From assembly GCA_014529385.2 (NCBI GenBank), contig CM043942.1, positions 53,820,647 to 53,880,646 on the forward strand: DNA of 60,000 nt, given 5' to 3'. This document shows positions 44,616-55,365 of the stretch, in pieces; the first letter of the stretch is position 1, and the number at the start of each line of letters is the position of its first letter. The notes under the pieces were generated by a model. That model saw nothing but the letters and a program-made list of their open reading frames with translations, was not told where the DNA came from and ran no database searches. The position numbers and the translations under genes were made by a program. Origin of the DNA: Adiantum capillus-veneris. Its lineage: Eukaryota > Streptophyta > Polypodiopsida > Polypodiales > Pteridaceae.

Positions 44616-44842
44616 TTTATAAGATACAAATAAGATTGAAAACTAGCCATCGTCAAAATAAAACAGGCAATAGCTTTTTTAAGCAAAGCCTAAATTAACA
44701 TAACTCAAATGATTATTTAGCTAACGATAGATTTCAATTCACAGGCTTGTCAAATAACAAAATACTTTCCAATACTACTGCTTCTCCTGCTAGGGCTATT
44801 GTAGCCGCTCCTACACCAATAATTTTGTTGCACCTTCAGGTA
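44616..44842 (-). pseudogene. atp9: atp9, unit 5, heavily disturbed
   Basis: Alignable to unit 1 but with many scattered indels and substitutions. The ACG start is lost (CCTTCAGGTAAC on the plus strand). It lies in the noisy block 44600-45940. Confidence 0.75.
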
Positions 44843-45224
44843 ACTAATTCTTAAGTTTTGTGATAATAATAATAAAAAATGTAGTTAGCACACTTTAAAC
44901 GAAGTAGAGAAAGCGGTTGTCGAAGGCAAAAAAAGCTTACCCTTTCAACGAAAAAGAAAGAGTTTCACGCTGCCTACACACACGTTGGATTCGGTCGAAA
45001 ACCAAGACATTTGTAAACAGTCTTGTTGTCTCTTTGCAAGCAAGCCCATTAATTGTAACAATTTAACGATAACAAGATTATTTCCGGATGAATCCAAAGA
45101 AAACATAGTAAGCATAGCCCTGACCCAAATGAAGAATAAGGTAGATTGTAAAGTTATCCTGTAAGTTTCAATGTTTTATATAATGTCAACAAATACAACT
45201 AACTAAGCTTTCGTTTACAGAGTC

Positions 45225-45415
45225 AAAGTTCCCCGTCTTCTCAATCTTGCATCCACGTTAATAAGTCTAAAGCCTATTGGGCCCCTTCATTAACAACAGG
45301 AAGGAAATCCTAGAGTAACTAGCGATTTTTGGACCATAGGCAAGGTTGAATATGAGGCATTGGCAATTTTTACCAGAGGTAGTCTCGATAGCTCCCGAAG
45401 TGTTTGCGATAACAA
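45225..45415 (+). pseudogene. rpl14: rpl14 C-terminal end, unit 5, disturbed
   Basis: The same region as unit 1 is recognisable, with many small changes. Confidence 0.65.
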
Positions 45416-45738
45416 TGATAAAAAAAATATGCTCGTTTCATTTATAAGAAACACAAAGAAACTTCAATTCCTTTAAAATTTAGGTTTTGAAGAGTTAGAT
45501 TTCGAATAGTCCAATTCTCACATATACAAATATCATAAAAATCTATCTAATCTATTCTATCTAAATCTATTTAGATAGATCCAACTCAATAAAACGAAGA
45601 TGGATACCAATAAAATGAGTAGAATGGAAAGTACCATTTTTCCGCCTTGAATAACATTTATCTTTTGCCAAGAGGAAAGTAATGGGTTTTTAGTAATTAC
45701 TTAAGTAAAAACAATCCTAATAATTACCGATGATATTC

Positions 45739-46146
45739 ACGAATAATTATGCCCATCACCACTAAACAGTTACTTCAATCAGAAATTGCGATACGAAAAG
45801 AAAAGCTATACTAGGATACCAAGCTACTAAAATTAACTAGAGTAACGTGCAAATCTTACTGGAAGAAGGTTTTTTAAAAGCGTCACGGAACACACAGAGT
45901 GTGTGAAAATTTTTAATTTATTCAATAAATTTTGGCAAAGAAAAAAAGCCTTACCTTACGTGGCAACTAAACTATAACTATTAGGTACATTAGCAAACCG
46001 TCTCAGAATCTATTGCGATCATATAAGAATCCCTAAGATCTTAGGGGGCATGGGAATTGCAATTTTATCAACGTCTTATGGCTCATTACAGATCGGGAAG
46101 CTAGGCGAAGAAAAACTGGGGGGAAATTCTACGCCATATTTGGTAA
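45739..46146 (+). pseudogene. rps8: rps8, unit 5
   Basis: The 5' half is noisy like the preceding block; the 3' half is close to unit 1, with few slips. Confidence 0.8.
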
Positions 46147-46258
46147 TTGAAAGGGAGAAACAGGGACAAAAGTTACTTATTTTCACCAGTTACGTCTTCA
46201 ATGAAAAGAATTTTTTTGGAGAAACCTGTAATGTAAATAGGAGGTTTACTTATTCCAA

Positions 46259-46503
46259 ATGATGAAGAAACAGAATCTCATTGACATGGAAGGTACAGTT
46301 ACAGAATCTTTACCAATGCCACGTTTTGAGCGTGTTCGGATAATGGATGTCAAGTTTTGACTCATATATCGGGGAGGATGCGACGCAGTTATATAAGAAT
46401 ACTACCAGGAGATAGGGTAAGAGCTGAACTGAGTCCCTATGATCTTACCAAGGGACGCATCATCTACCGCCTTAGAAGTAGGCATACAAACAATAGTCAG
46501 TAG
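46259..46503 (+). pseudogene. infA: infA, unit 5, one-base deletion plus TGA
   Basis: CC instead of CCC near 46313 shifts the frame just before the shared TGA. Confidence 0.85.
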
Positions 46504-46633
46504 ATTTCGGTATCAGTTTAGATTTTCGGCAGTTAACCAAACCACTTCTCTTGCCAAATTTCCTATCTTGATTAGATCGAAGAAACATGTAGCAAACCTA
46601 CAGGTAGATTTACCCAATTAATTCAAGTTATAT

Positions 46634-46746
46634 ACGAAAATCCGTGCTTCCATTCGGAAAATATGTAAAAAATGTCGATTGATTCTACGACGTAGACGAA
46701 CATGGTAATTTGTTGCAACTCAAAACATAAACAGAAACAAGGATAA
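46634..46746 (+). pseudogene. rpl36: rpl36, unit 5
   Basis: ACG start kept, one base lost near 46701. Confidence 0.88.
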
Positions 46747-46813
46747 TAAATATTTCTATCTGAAAAAGAATATTAATTAAACAGAGCTTCCCAATAAAAA
46801 TAATTAATTAATT

Positions 46814-47208
46814 ATGTCAAGTCAAATAAATCGAGAAAAATTCGTTCACGTGGGGAAAACGCGGAGTTCAAAAGGAGTCATTCATATACAGGCGAGTTTC
46901 AATAACACTATCATTACCGTCACAGACGTCCGGGGACAGGTAATTATTTGGTCTTCCGCCGGTGCCTGTGGATTTAAGGGAACACGCAAAAGCACGCCAT
47001 TTGCTGCGCAAGCTGCGGCTGAGAATGCAATTAAAGCATCAGTGGATCGGGGTATGAAACAAGCAGAAGTTATGATGAGCGGGCCCGGACCGGGAGAGAC
47101 ACCGCTTTGCGAGCTATTCGCAGAAGCGGCATAATCCTCAGTTTCATACGTGACGTGACTCCTATGCCGTATAATGGTTGTAGACCCCCCAGAAAGAGAC
47201 GCGTCTAA
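46814..47208 (+). pseudogene. rps11: rps11, unit 5
   Basis: Shortened G runs happen to put the ATG in frame with the body (106-codon ORF). A further slip near 47093 then changes GPGPGRDT to GPGPGETP and ends it early. This copy looks intact only by compensating indels. Confidence 0.85.
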
Positions 47209-47269
47209 CTAGTGATTAGTCACATCAAAGGAGAGAAAAAAAAATTACGTATGCGCACGCAAAAACGAG

Positions 47270-48023
47270 ATGTCGACCTCTAAGCAGGCAATTCAGTGGA
47301 AATGCCTTGAATCCAAAATAGAAAGTAAGCGGCTTCATTATGGTCGTTTCCTTGTATCTCCTTTAAAAGGGGTCAAGCCAGTATTGTAGGAATTGCCATG
47401 CGTAGAGCTTTGTCACAAGAGATTGAAGGGACAAGCATAACACGTGCAAGATTTTGCGGAGTCGTGCACGAGTATTCCACAATAACGGGTCTTCAAGAGA
47501 CAATACATGATGCTTTAGTTAATCCGAAAGAGATTGTGCTTAGGGGCGATTCAAAAGAAGATATTCAAGAGGCGTTTTCATCTGTAACAGGTCCTAAAGA
47601 AGTAACTGCGGGCGATCCATCATTACCACCTGGCGTCGAAGCAATTGACAATTCGCAATATATAGCTACCATTACCCAACCAATATCTCTAACTATTGAA
47701 TTAGAGATTGAAAAAGATTGCGGATATCGTATAGAAAATCTAGCGAAATCCGGAAAGGGACAATTTCCCATCGATGCTGTATTTATGCCTGTCCGAAACG
47801 TAAATTATAGCATCCATCTATTTGGAAGTGGTAGATAGCGACGCAGGAAATCTCATTCATTGAAATATGGACTAATGGTAGTCCGACACCACACGAAGCA
47901 CTTAGGAAAGCTTCTGAAAAACTCATGGACTTGCCAACCACCTTCTCGTATGTAAGGGGCGGAGACGTATCTCTCTTCGAAAATGGATTCTCTTGCTTCC
48001 TTTGCCTCCTTGAAAGTTTATAA
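47270..48023 (+). pseudogene. rpoA: rpoA, unit 5
   Basis: One base is lost near 47360, and an extra AGAT-type change near 47833 gives a stop after LFGSGR. Otherwise as unit 2. Confidence 0.9.
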
Positions 48024-48951
48024 AGGGTTGATTCCCTTGCCTCTGCTTCCAAAGTAGCTTTTGCCTAAACATTTTTAGATTCCTTTGCCTTTTTTAGAGT
48101 TTCTAATGATTTTATGCCTTTGTTAGGCACATCTCTATGTTTATAAGCATAATAATAGAATAAAAAAGGCGTTCTTTAAAAAGATCTACTAAGAAGCAGA
48201 AACACACTACTGTAAGCACCAGATGAGTAATAAACAGTAATGAAACCCCCCTAACCTAAAAAAGTTAGTGGTTGGCTTGTTTTGTTTGCCCTAGCGACAC
48301 CATTAAGAGGACTGGGTGATTGTGATTAGAGATCAATTCACTGTCGCTTCGAGTACACGACGAGGTTACGAAACCCGTCATGGCGATAACATGGTAATTT
48401 AGAAACAAGGCGTGTATGAGGAACTATCAATGTCTACGGTTTGCGTTGGGATTGCCCTTCGGCACTTCAGGGCTCAACCAATTAAACTCTCGGTGTCTAC
48501 GGCGTTAGAATGAACTTCGTGCATCCATTTATTTCTACGGAATTACCAACGCTAGACTGGACGTATTCGACCATGCGCCCAGATTATGCAGGGAAAACCA
48601 GCGATACTTTTTAAGAGCAAAGGGTACAGGAACGTAGTGGCGTTCTCAACTCATTCCTCTGATCCCAGTATAAATTGGATCGGCGAGAAAGGTTAACCCA
48701 ACCCTGCTTGACACTTTGTGCCCCTCGCTCCCTAGTCTTGGCATAGGATTTAAAACATCGAAAAGGTGGGCTATAGGAAAAAGCGTAGGAACCGCTTACT
48801 TTAAATAAAACAAGAACTGAAAGAAAGAGGACTGAACATAATACCGGGTGGAAGATACATGCTTTACCTTGCAAGTTGTGAAAGCTTTCTTCTCAATAAG
48901 AGTGAGAGTTAGTGGTATATAGCTTTATCGAAGCCCGAAATGAAACGATGT

Positions 48952-49025
48952 TGCACTGAAGAGGACTCGAACCCCTAACTACCTGGTTCGAAGCCAGGGA
49001 CTCTATCCAATTGAGCTATCGGTGC
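48952..49025 (-). tRNA. trnR-UCG: tRNA-Arg (UCG), unit 6
   Basis: Same as unit 1. Confidence 0.9.
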
Positions 49026-49299
49026 GGGGGGGTTGGGTCAAGGAAAGCCCAACCCTGGAAATGTTTTTTGCGTTATTTCAAAATGAGTTTACGTAATTAA
49101 AGAAAATTAACTCAATTAAAAGACAAAAAAGTCAATCTTTGTCGTTGATGATCTCTCGGTTGGTTACCGAATAATTTAACCATCCCTTCCCTAAAAGAAA
49201 GTAATTACTTGATATATGTAATCCGTAATATTCGGATTCAGTCGTCAGCTGTGGTTTTTACCCTCCCCAGGGTGTCCGCTCTGCCCGTGAGACGGTTTT

Positions 49300-50292
49300 T
49301 TAACCACGACGTCTACGTTTAAGTTTAAAGGCAGTCCCTTTACGAATCCGGCTTCTAAGCCTATGGAACTTAACGAAAATCTGGACAGCGTCCCTGGCTT
49401 TATTATGAACGGCTTGGATTTTATCCGCCTCCTCCTGCGAAACAGTTATTTCTGTTTCTGGATTCAGCGGCGGCATGTCTTGCTCAACAAAAACTACTTC
49501 TGGAGTCGAAGGCAAGAGCTCAAACAGGGCTTTATACATGTCAATCAAAGGTTGCGCCTGGGAGACTATTTGCGCGGCATAATGCGCTATCACTTCCTGG
49601 GAGAAGGGGACCTTCAAGAGGAGTTCTATGCCCTCTTCCGGGGACATGCTTAAAGGGAGAGATACCCCAGAGATGAGCATCAAGCCAGGAATAAGGTCCT
49701 TATGGAACGACGTGAACAGACGGGAGTTTGCCTCCTTAAACTGTACCGAAATCTGAGCCCATTCCTGCATTGTGGCTTCGCTGACTATGGAGGGGTTTAA
49801 CTTGGCAGAGATAGAGTTTACTAGATTGTTTATTTGCGCAGGCTGCAGTTGTGAAACGAATTCATAACCGTTCTCAGCGCTGGGCAATCTGCCTTGTTGG
49901 CAGGTTTTTAGTATTTTATCACAATCTTGCCAAGTTTCAAATAAGATTGAACGGCAATCCTCCTCCTTTAGTTGCATAAACTGTGAATGTGAAGACGCTT
50001 GAGTTACTATTGAAGAACTACTAGCGCCCATATTCATACAGTATGCTGTTTCAGCAAACCCAAGCCCAATTAGATTTAATAAAATTAAAAAAAGAGCAAC
50101 AAACAAGAATACCTTTCTCAACGAAAGAAAGGAGAGATATATGGTGAGGTTATTAAAAAGAAAGGAGAGATATATGTTGAGGTTCTTAGAAATAAAGGAG
50201 AGATATATGGTGAGGTTATTCAAAAGAAAGGAGAGATTTCTGGTGAGGTTATTCAAATTCAAAAGATTTCTTTTTTTAGTGAGGTTATTCAT
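49300..50292 (-). CDS. orf330, unit 6
   Basis: 330 codons, identical protein to unit 1. Here the upstream gene on the same strand is the rps19/atp9 junction rather than intact atp9. Confidence 0.8.
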   Translation of the reverse strand: MNNLTKKRNLLNLNNLTRNLSFLLNNLTIYLSFISKNLNIYLSFLFNNLTIYLSFLSLRKVFLFVALFLILLNLIGLGFAETAYCMNMGASSSSIVTQASSHSQFMQLKEEDCRSILFETWQDCDKILKTCQQGRLPSAENGYEFVSQLQPAQINNLVNSISAKLNPSIVSEATMQEWAQISVQFKEANSRLFTSFHKDLIPGLMLISGVSLPLSMSPEEGIELLLKVPFSQEVIAHYAAQIVSQAQPLIDMYKALFELLPSTPEVVFVEQDMPPLNPETEITVSQEEADKIQAVHNKARDAVQIFVKFHRLRSRIRKGTAFKLKRRRRG

Positions 50293-50312
50293 GTTTATCT
50301 TGTTTTCTTTTT

Positions 50313-50400
50313 TTAAGATACAAATAAGATTGAAAAAGCCATCGTCAAAGCAAACAAGGCAATAGCTTCTGTTAAGGCAAAGCCTAAAGTAACATAACCA
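50313..50400 (-). pseudogene. atp9: atp9 C-terminal half, unit 6
   Basis: It keeps [18 protein letters not shown] and FSILFVS-TAA. At 50400 the sequence switches from atp9 to rps19, ending the array. Confidence 0.9.
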
Positions 50401-50478
50401 GATTCTCCCCCTGATCTTTTTCGTCTTTTCTAACAGGCAAGCATCAACAAAAGGGCCTTTCCATACGAATCATGCCAT
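50401..50478 (-). pseudogene. rps19: Ribosomal protein S19, first 26 codons (mitochondrial)
   Basis: It starts at ATG 50478-50476, reads MA, then TGA at an expected Arg, then FVWKGPFVDACLLEKTKKIR, GRI, the conserved N-terminus of S19. It is cut at the junction with atp9. The two sequences share TGG there, so the join keeps I-W before leaving the rps19 frame. It lies 3 bp after the rpl2 stop, the usual mitochondrial rpl2-rps19 order. A full rps19 must exist elsewhere if it is functional. Confidence 0.87.
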
Positions 50479-50481
50479 AAA

Positions 50482-50930
50482 CTAATTTCTGTGTTTCCTC
50501 ACTATTGCTCAAAATCCACATTTAGTGGGCCTTCCCCAGGGTGACACTGAAGGTCTACCTCCTTTCATGCGCCCTTCGCCTCCTCCATAGGGATAATCAA
50601 CCAGATTCATAGCAACACCTCAAACAATGGGGCGTCTGCCTAACCACCGACTTTACCCTGCTTTGCTAAGCCTACGTATGCCATGGTTGGGATTAGACAC
50701 CATACCAATAGTAGCTCAGCATTATAAATCTATAGGTTTGTGAACACCTAAGGGTGACCGCGCAATACATTATGTATTCTCTTTCTCAATTATTTTAGCT
50801 TTGACTCCTGCAGCTCAAGTTAACCCTACGCCTTAACCTGGCTTCCATTCGATATTATGTATCCATGCGCCCCTAGCTATATGGGCTAATGGTATACAAT
50901 TTCCCACCATTTAAAAATATGAATCGAGTA
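50482..50930 (-). CDS. rpl2: Ribosomal protein L2, C-terminal part (mitochondrial)
   Basis: A core large-subunit ribosomal protein. On the minus strand: [110 protein letters not shown] and [11 protein letters not shown]. Eight internal stops (TAA after PG, TGA after GLT, TAA after ENT, TAA and TGA before ATIG, TAA after KAG, TGA after RPIV, TGA after CGF) sit where Gln or Arg is expected, or nearly so. The peptidyl-transferase-proximal GVAMN...GGGEG loop is intact. The N-terminal exon is not recognised. A group II domain V at 51172-51206 suggests an intron just upstream. Confidence 0.92.
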
Positions 50931-51171
50931 CGTATTTTCTATCGCTATAAGGGTCAGCGTAGTCTCCTCCAGGCGTAGCCAGGAACCACTTTAACGGCTC
51001 CCCCATAGAAGCTTCTCTTCTAACCACTTTCAACCTTCATTTGCTATGTTAAATGAGGTTGAAGGTTTAGACTAATCATAATTCATCACCATCCTGCCTG
51101 CTTCCAATTAATAACTAGCTAATACATAAGTGTTAGCCTAAACCGCACCATTACTGTTAGGGCTCGGTTTC

Positions 51172-51206
51172 TGAACTGTGCATGAGCTATAGGCCTCACA
51201 CGGCTC
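51172..51206 (-). other. Group II intron domain V, upstream of rpl2
   Basis: The minus strand reads GAGCCGTGTGAGGCCTATAG then CTCATGCACAGTTC, a domain V-like hairpin. The intron's 3' splice site should lie between here and about 50940. The 5' part would extend to higher coordinates, covering the long plus-strand ORFs at 51232-52225, which are probably chance ORFs in the intron. Confidence 0.75.
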
Positions 51207-53534
51207 TTCTTAAGAACTTAAATCCTCCACTTTGCTTGCAATCCCTGCTCGATTGGAGGGCCTGAACATTTGGTCGAGGCCTTGGGTTGGACGCTATAAT
51301 TTCTGTTTTGTCTGCACGCATCTCTGGCTATTCGTGGCTAAGGTCCTAAGTCCTCAAGTCAGCCTATTCTTTTTGAAGAATCCCGCTGCACTCACGGGCA
51401 TATGGCTTGGCAGGCCTTCCGTTTCCGGAGCTCCATGGGCATTGCCCCGTTCCTCAATCAGATGTTTGGATGTGAGCTATACTTCGCGAGAAGCTCCACG
51501 AGCGTATGGCCTCGCCGATTAACCCCTCTTCTCGTACGACTGGGAACGCTGCTCAGTGACAACCTTTCAATCGTCACCGCTTTGACTTCTCTTGCTACTA
51601 TAATAACAGGCCTTCGGTATGCGTGGTTAGCACTGATCGTGTTTAGGCTACGAAGCTTACACTCATTTATATTGGTTCATCCTGTTACGGCCCGGGCCTT
51701 TTGCTTTTGCAACTTTAAAGGTGGCCATTCTTTTATCAAGGCAGTCGTGCATTTCAGCTACTGGCGGGACTGGGTACCCGCATCCAGTCAAAGTTATCGT
51801 TGCCTACGTGGGTCGCTTTGCAAAAGACATTGCTTAGGACCAACGCAACGGGTCACACGGAAGGTGTACGATCTACTTTACACGCCCTATCTTTCGGCCT
51901 TTCATCTGCCTTTAGCCGTCCTTTAAAGCTATGCTTAGGTTTAAGAATTTTCTTTTTGTTTTACCGAAAACTCTCCTGCGCTTTACGTTTGATTCTCTGC
52001 GCCCAGAGAACGCTATGCGTTCTCCATCTTCACGGCGCCCTCGCTTTAGTTTTAGAAAGCGCTTTGCCCTTTTCAAAGTGTGGCACCCTTTCAATCCATC
52101 ATACTGAAGCAATCCGGAAGGAACAATTTAGGTCATATTCGATCCTTTCCACAATGCCCAAGGACGAAGCGCTTCATTTCCAATCGATTCTTCACTACAA
52201 TCACTTCAATCCACCTCCCCAGTAAAAAACCGTGATACGCCCTGATGGATTCCTCCCAACGGACCTCTTGTTACTACTAGTCAACCTCTTTAGTGCTTTT
52301 TTTTTTATTCCCGTGGATTTTTTAGTTTCTTTCCCTTGCTCAAAGCGTCTGTGACATCAGAGAAAAATGGTACCGTGTCATGGGTATGCCCCAGTGTCAA
52401 CGTTATCAATCATATATACGATGATTGATTGCTTTGCGCATAGAATATACCATATAGCTGATGTTACCTGTGAGTAGGCAGTAGGCTGGCGTGGTTAAGT
52501 AGGCTTTCGGCTCGTGGTTAGTTCTTTCTTGTTTCTTTTGATCAACTATCTATATAGGTGCTGCGATTTCATACGAAGGGCACACTGCATTATGTTCGTG
52601 TATGTGGCTGCTTTTTCATACAATCTAAGGTGTTGCCTGTTCAAAAGCATAAACCAAACAAAAGCAAATTTCGACAGAATTCAGCATAGCCAAACAGATA
52701 GTGCGTGTGATCCTGTCCCTTTACATGCATAACAATACGGCACGGTGGAAAGGGTAGCTATCATTTTTTCCTTTTTTGATTAAGTGTCCCCCGCCGGCCG
52801 AGTGGGAGATGGGGGAAGCGTTATGTGCTTTCCTGTCCTCTTAAGGGTAGCGCATGGTGCCTTTCTGTTATGCTTTTGATTCGATCTCATCACGTCTGGT
52901 CTGGATTCGTTTATGCGTGTAATTATGTATTTTTTTTAATAAAGGCCTAATTTGATTTGACTAGGGTTTGGCAATTAACTCTAAACCAGTTCAATAATGA
53001 AATATAATTTTTAATTAAACCCCGAGTGGATGGTAAAATTTCAACCAAAGCACCTTCTCGCGTAATTTATGTGTTTCTGTTTCTATGACTGGTAATTATT
53101 TATGTATTCTCATTTCGAATTATTCTCTAGACTTCTTATCAATATGAAGCAATCACAACACTGTATATAAGATTCATTTTCTAGACAACCCAATCTAGCA
53201 TGTGTTATGCAGATGCCCCGTTGGTGGTTTTTCGAAAGACTTAATCATAATGCATACCTTGGCAGTCGTTCCGAAGTAAAGGGTGGTTTTCTCTTTTTGT
53301 TGATGTAGCTATTATTGCTAGTTTCTTGTTTTTTGTATTCATAACTTTTCCGAAAGCCAAAGCGTAGCTTACCTCTTTTCTTGCAATTTGATTGCTAGCC
53401 ATAAATTTTATTGGTTGGTTTTTTTGCCTTTCCGTTTAGCCGAAAAGTGACTTGCCTTTGTTTGTAGCTAAGCTAAAAAGAGTAGAATCGTTTAATGGCC
53501 CAAAGTTATATAGTTAATAGGTATCTCCATAGTA
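51207..53534. other. Probable intron body and intergenic DNA, no recognisable gene
   Basis: The first kilobase is probably the intron named above. From about 52240 onwards I find no gene in any frame. Confidence 0.4.
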
Positions 53535-53585
53535 AAGGAAACATCTTGTTGAAAATGCATGCCAGTTACAACAAGATGTTTCCTT
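53535..53585. terminator. Perfect 17-bp hairpin with 17-nt loop
   Basis: AAGGAAACATCTTGTTG at 53535-53551 is the exact reverse complement of 53569-53585. It lies about 120 bp past the 3' end of the minus-strand tRNA at 53704-53777. In plant mitochondria such stem-loops usually stabilise or define RNA 3' ends. Confidence 0.65.
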
Positions 53586-53703
53586 AACGTTAAACCGTGC
53601 CGTGGGTGTTTTTTGGTTTGGCGACACGCAATGGCAACAGGTAAGTAACAAATAGGATTGAATAACTGCATTTGCCCTTTAGAAGCGTGTTCTTTGTGGC
53701 ATT

Positions 53704-53777
53704 GGCACCGAAGAGGATTTGAACCTTTAACCACCTGATTCAAAGCCAGGTACTCTATCCAATTGAGCTATCGGTGC
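53704..53777 (-). tRNA. trnR-UCG paralogue with anticodon UUG (Gln) as written
   Basis: About 85-90% like the array trnR: GCACCGATAGCTCAATTGGA and stem CCTGG/TCAGG around loop CTTTGAA, so the genomic anticodon is TTG. The acceptor stem pairs perfectly (GCACCGA/TCGGTGC), better than in the array copy, while the T-stem has an A-C mismatch. It may be read as tRNA-Gln, or as tRNA-Arg after U-to-C editing of the anticodon, or be a decaying copy. Confidence 0.75.
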
Positions 53778-55365
53778 GGGGGGATGGACTTCATTAAGCC
53801 CCCATCCCTGTTATTTGTTTTTTGTTTGTTTTGTTTACTTTACTTTGTTTACTGCGCCGCCACCTATAATGCGCGAAACTTCTATTGGCCTCTGCCGGTT
53901 TATGAGGATCATCCCTTCTCTTACGAACATTTCCCTTCTTTTAATAAGCATCCGGTATCTCAGCAGATAAACATTAATCTAGACTCTAGCTATTTCTGCT
54001 TATAGTACGTTATTTGATAGCTGCTTCCATAATCCAACGAAAAGCTAAGGTTTCTTAACGTTTTTTGGCAATAATCTTGGGTACATTACGAGTAATCCCT
54101 GCAATTCTCACTCTCTTGACTTCGCAAGTAAGCTTGACATTCTCTGTGGCTAACGCCAAAAGTAGAATAACATGAACATCGGGTTCAGTTCAGAAAAGAC
54201 AAGAAAGGGTTTGGGAAACAATAACACGAGATTTTGTTTTCTTACCATCAATCATACAAAAGTGGACTAATTTATTGATTAATCTTTTTTCTCTATCATC
54301 TACCCTCCAAATGTAGCTTAATTTATCTGAGTAATTATATGTGCTTTTTTTACAGCCTCCCTTGGGTCTAGATGAGATAAGCCCTGCTAGATGGGCGCAT
54401 GAATATTTACAATGGGATCAAAGCGGATGGCTTTCCGTTCCGAAAGTTCTTACCGGTCATTTTGAAAGTCTTCCCAAGAAATTAAATCGATCTGAAGGCA
54501 ATAAGCGAAAAAAGCAACCATTCTTTGATTTGACCTTTTTATTCGTATCGAATTCTTAGGTTTTTCTGTACCATGTTTTAATCTGCCTCATTTTCAATCC
54601 AGGATTCCCTACGAATCTTTAACTCCTCGAATACAATAATAATTGACACCTAACAAATCTTTTACCCTACCTCCTCTAGCCATAACCGCGGGGTGCTCCT
54701 ATGAATTATAACCCTCGCCAAGGATGTAAGCAATAATATTCCTTCAATTGCTTAAACGTGCCTTGGCTATCTTGCATAAAGCTAAATTGGGTTTTTTTAG
54801 TGTTCTTGTCGAAACACGCGGGCATACCCCAAACTTTTAGAGACGTTAATTCAAAGCTCAAGTACGTATTTTGTGACGTTTTACTCTTCTACAATGACGA
54901 AGCAATTAATTTATGGTAGGCGTATTTCGCAATCTGTGCTTTTCTTTATGCGTGCAGCCCAGATCTTTCAACCGCTTAAGTGTACGATCGATTCTTTGTG
55001 CCTTTAAAGCACGCACATCGCAGGGGATAAAATTAAAAATGCCAACGCCACTAATATGAGTTTTTCTTTATTTTAAAAGGGACTTACTTTAAGCGCCATA
55101 TCCAAAATGTACGAAATTTTAGAGATATGAAAAGGGCAGGTGGAAGGGTCATGAAAAAAGGTTAAGTTATGTGTCGGGGTTTAATCATACGTCATTAGAG
55201 AAGGTTATGTGGGTGTCTAATAAGAATATATGAGATTAAAAACTGTGAAAGCTTGCGGCTAAATATGAATTGAAATGAATGCCCTATAAAGCCATTTGTT
55301 AGGATAGAAATCTTTCCGATAAGGTAGCGTGACCTGTTCATAGGTTAAGACGTTGAGTCGTATCT
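53778..55365. other. No recognised gene; one 72-codon ORF at 54341-54559
   Basis: The ORF at 54341-54559 (+) contains PARWAHEYLQWDQSGWLSVP, which looks protein-like but matches no organelle protein I can name. The 3' part should hold the 5' exon of the following group II intron. Confidence 0.35.

Larger units (their letters stand above)
17861..50400. repeat. Tandem array of five full units and one partial unit
   Basis: Units start at the block GTGGTTGGCTTGTTTTGTTT at 17861, 23572, 30783, 36893, 42580 and 48268, giving periods of about 5711, 7211, 6110, 5687 and 5688 bp. Class A (units 1, 4, 5) has the order trnR-UCG, orf330, atp9 (minus strand), then rpl14', rps8, infA, rpl36, rps11, rpoA (plus strand). 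Class B (units 2, 3) has truncated atp9 plus an extra AT-rich insert. Unit 3 holds a 200-N gap and lacks the plastid cluster except the tail after rpoA. Unit 6 stops inside atp9 at 50400. Copies are nearly identical apart from small indels. The array mixes mitochondrial and plastid sequence, so a chimeric unit formed first and was then amplified, unless the array is an assembly product. Confidence 0.95.

Noticed and set aside
51402-51926. 174-codon plus-strand ORF
   Set aside because: It lies opposite the likely rpl2 intron, has no recognisable domain and no neighbours on its strand.
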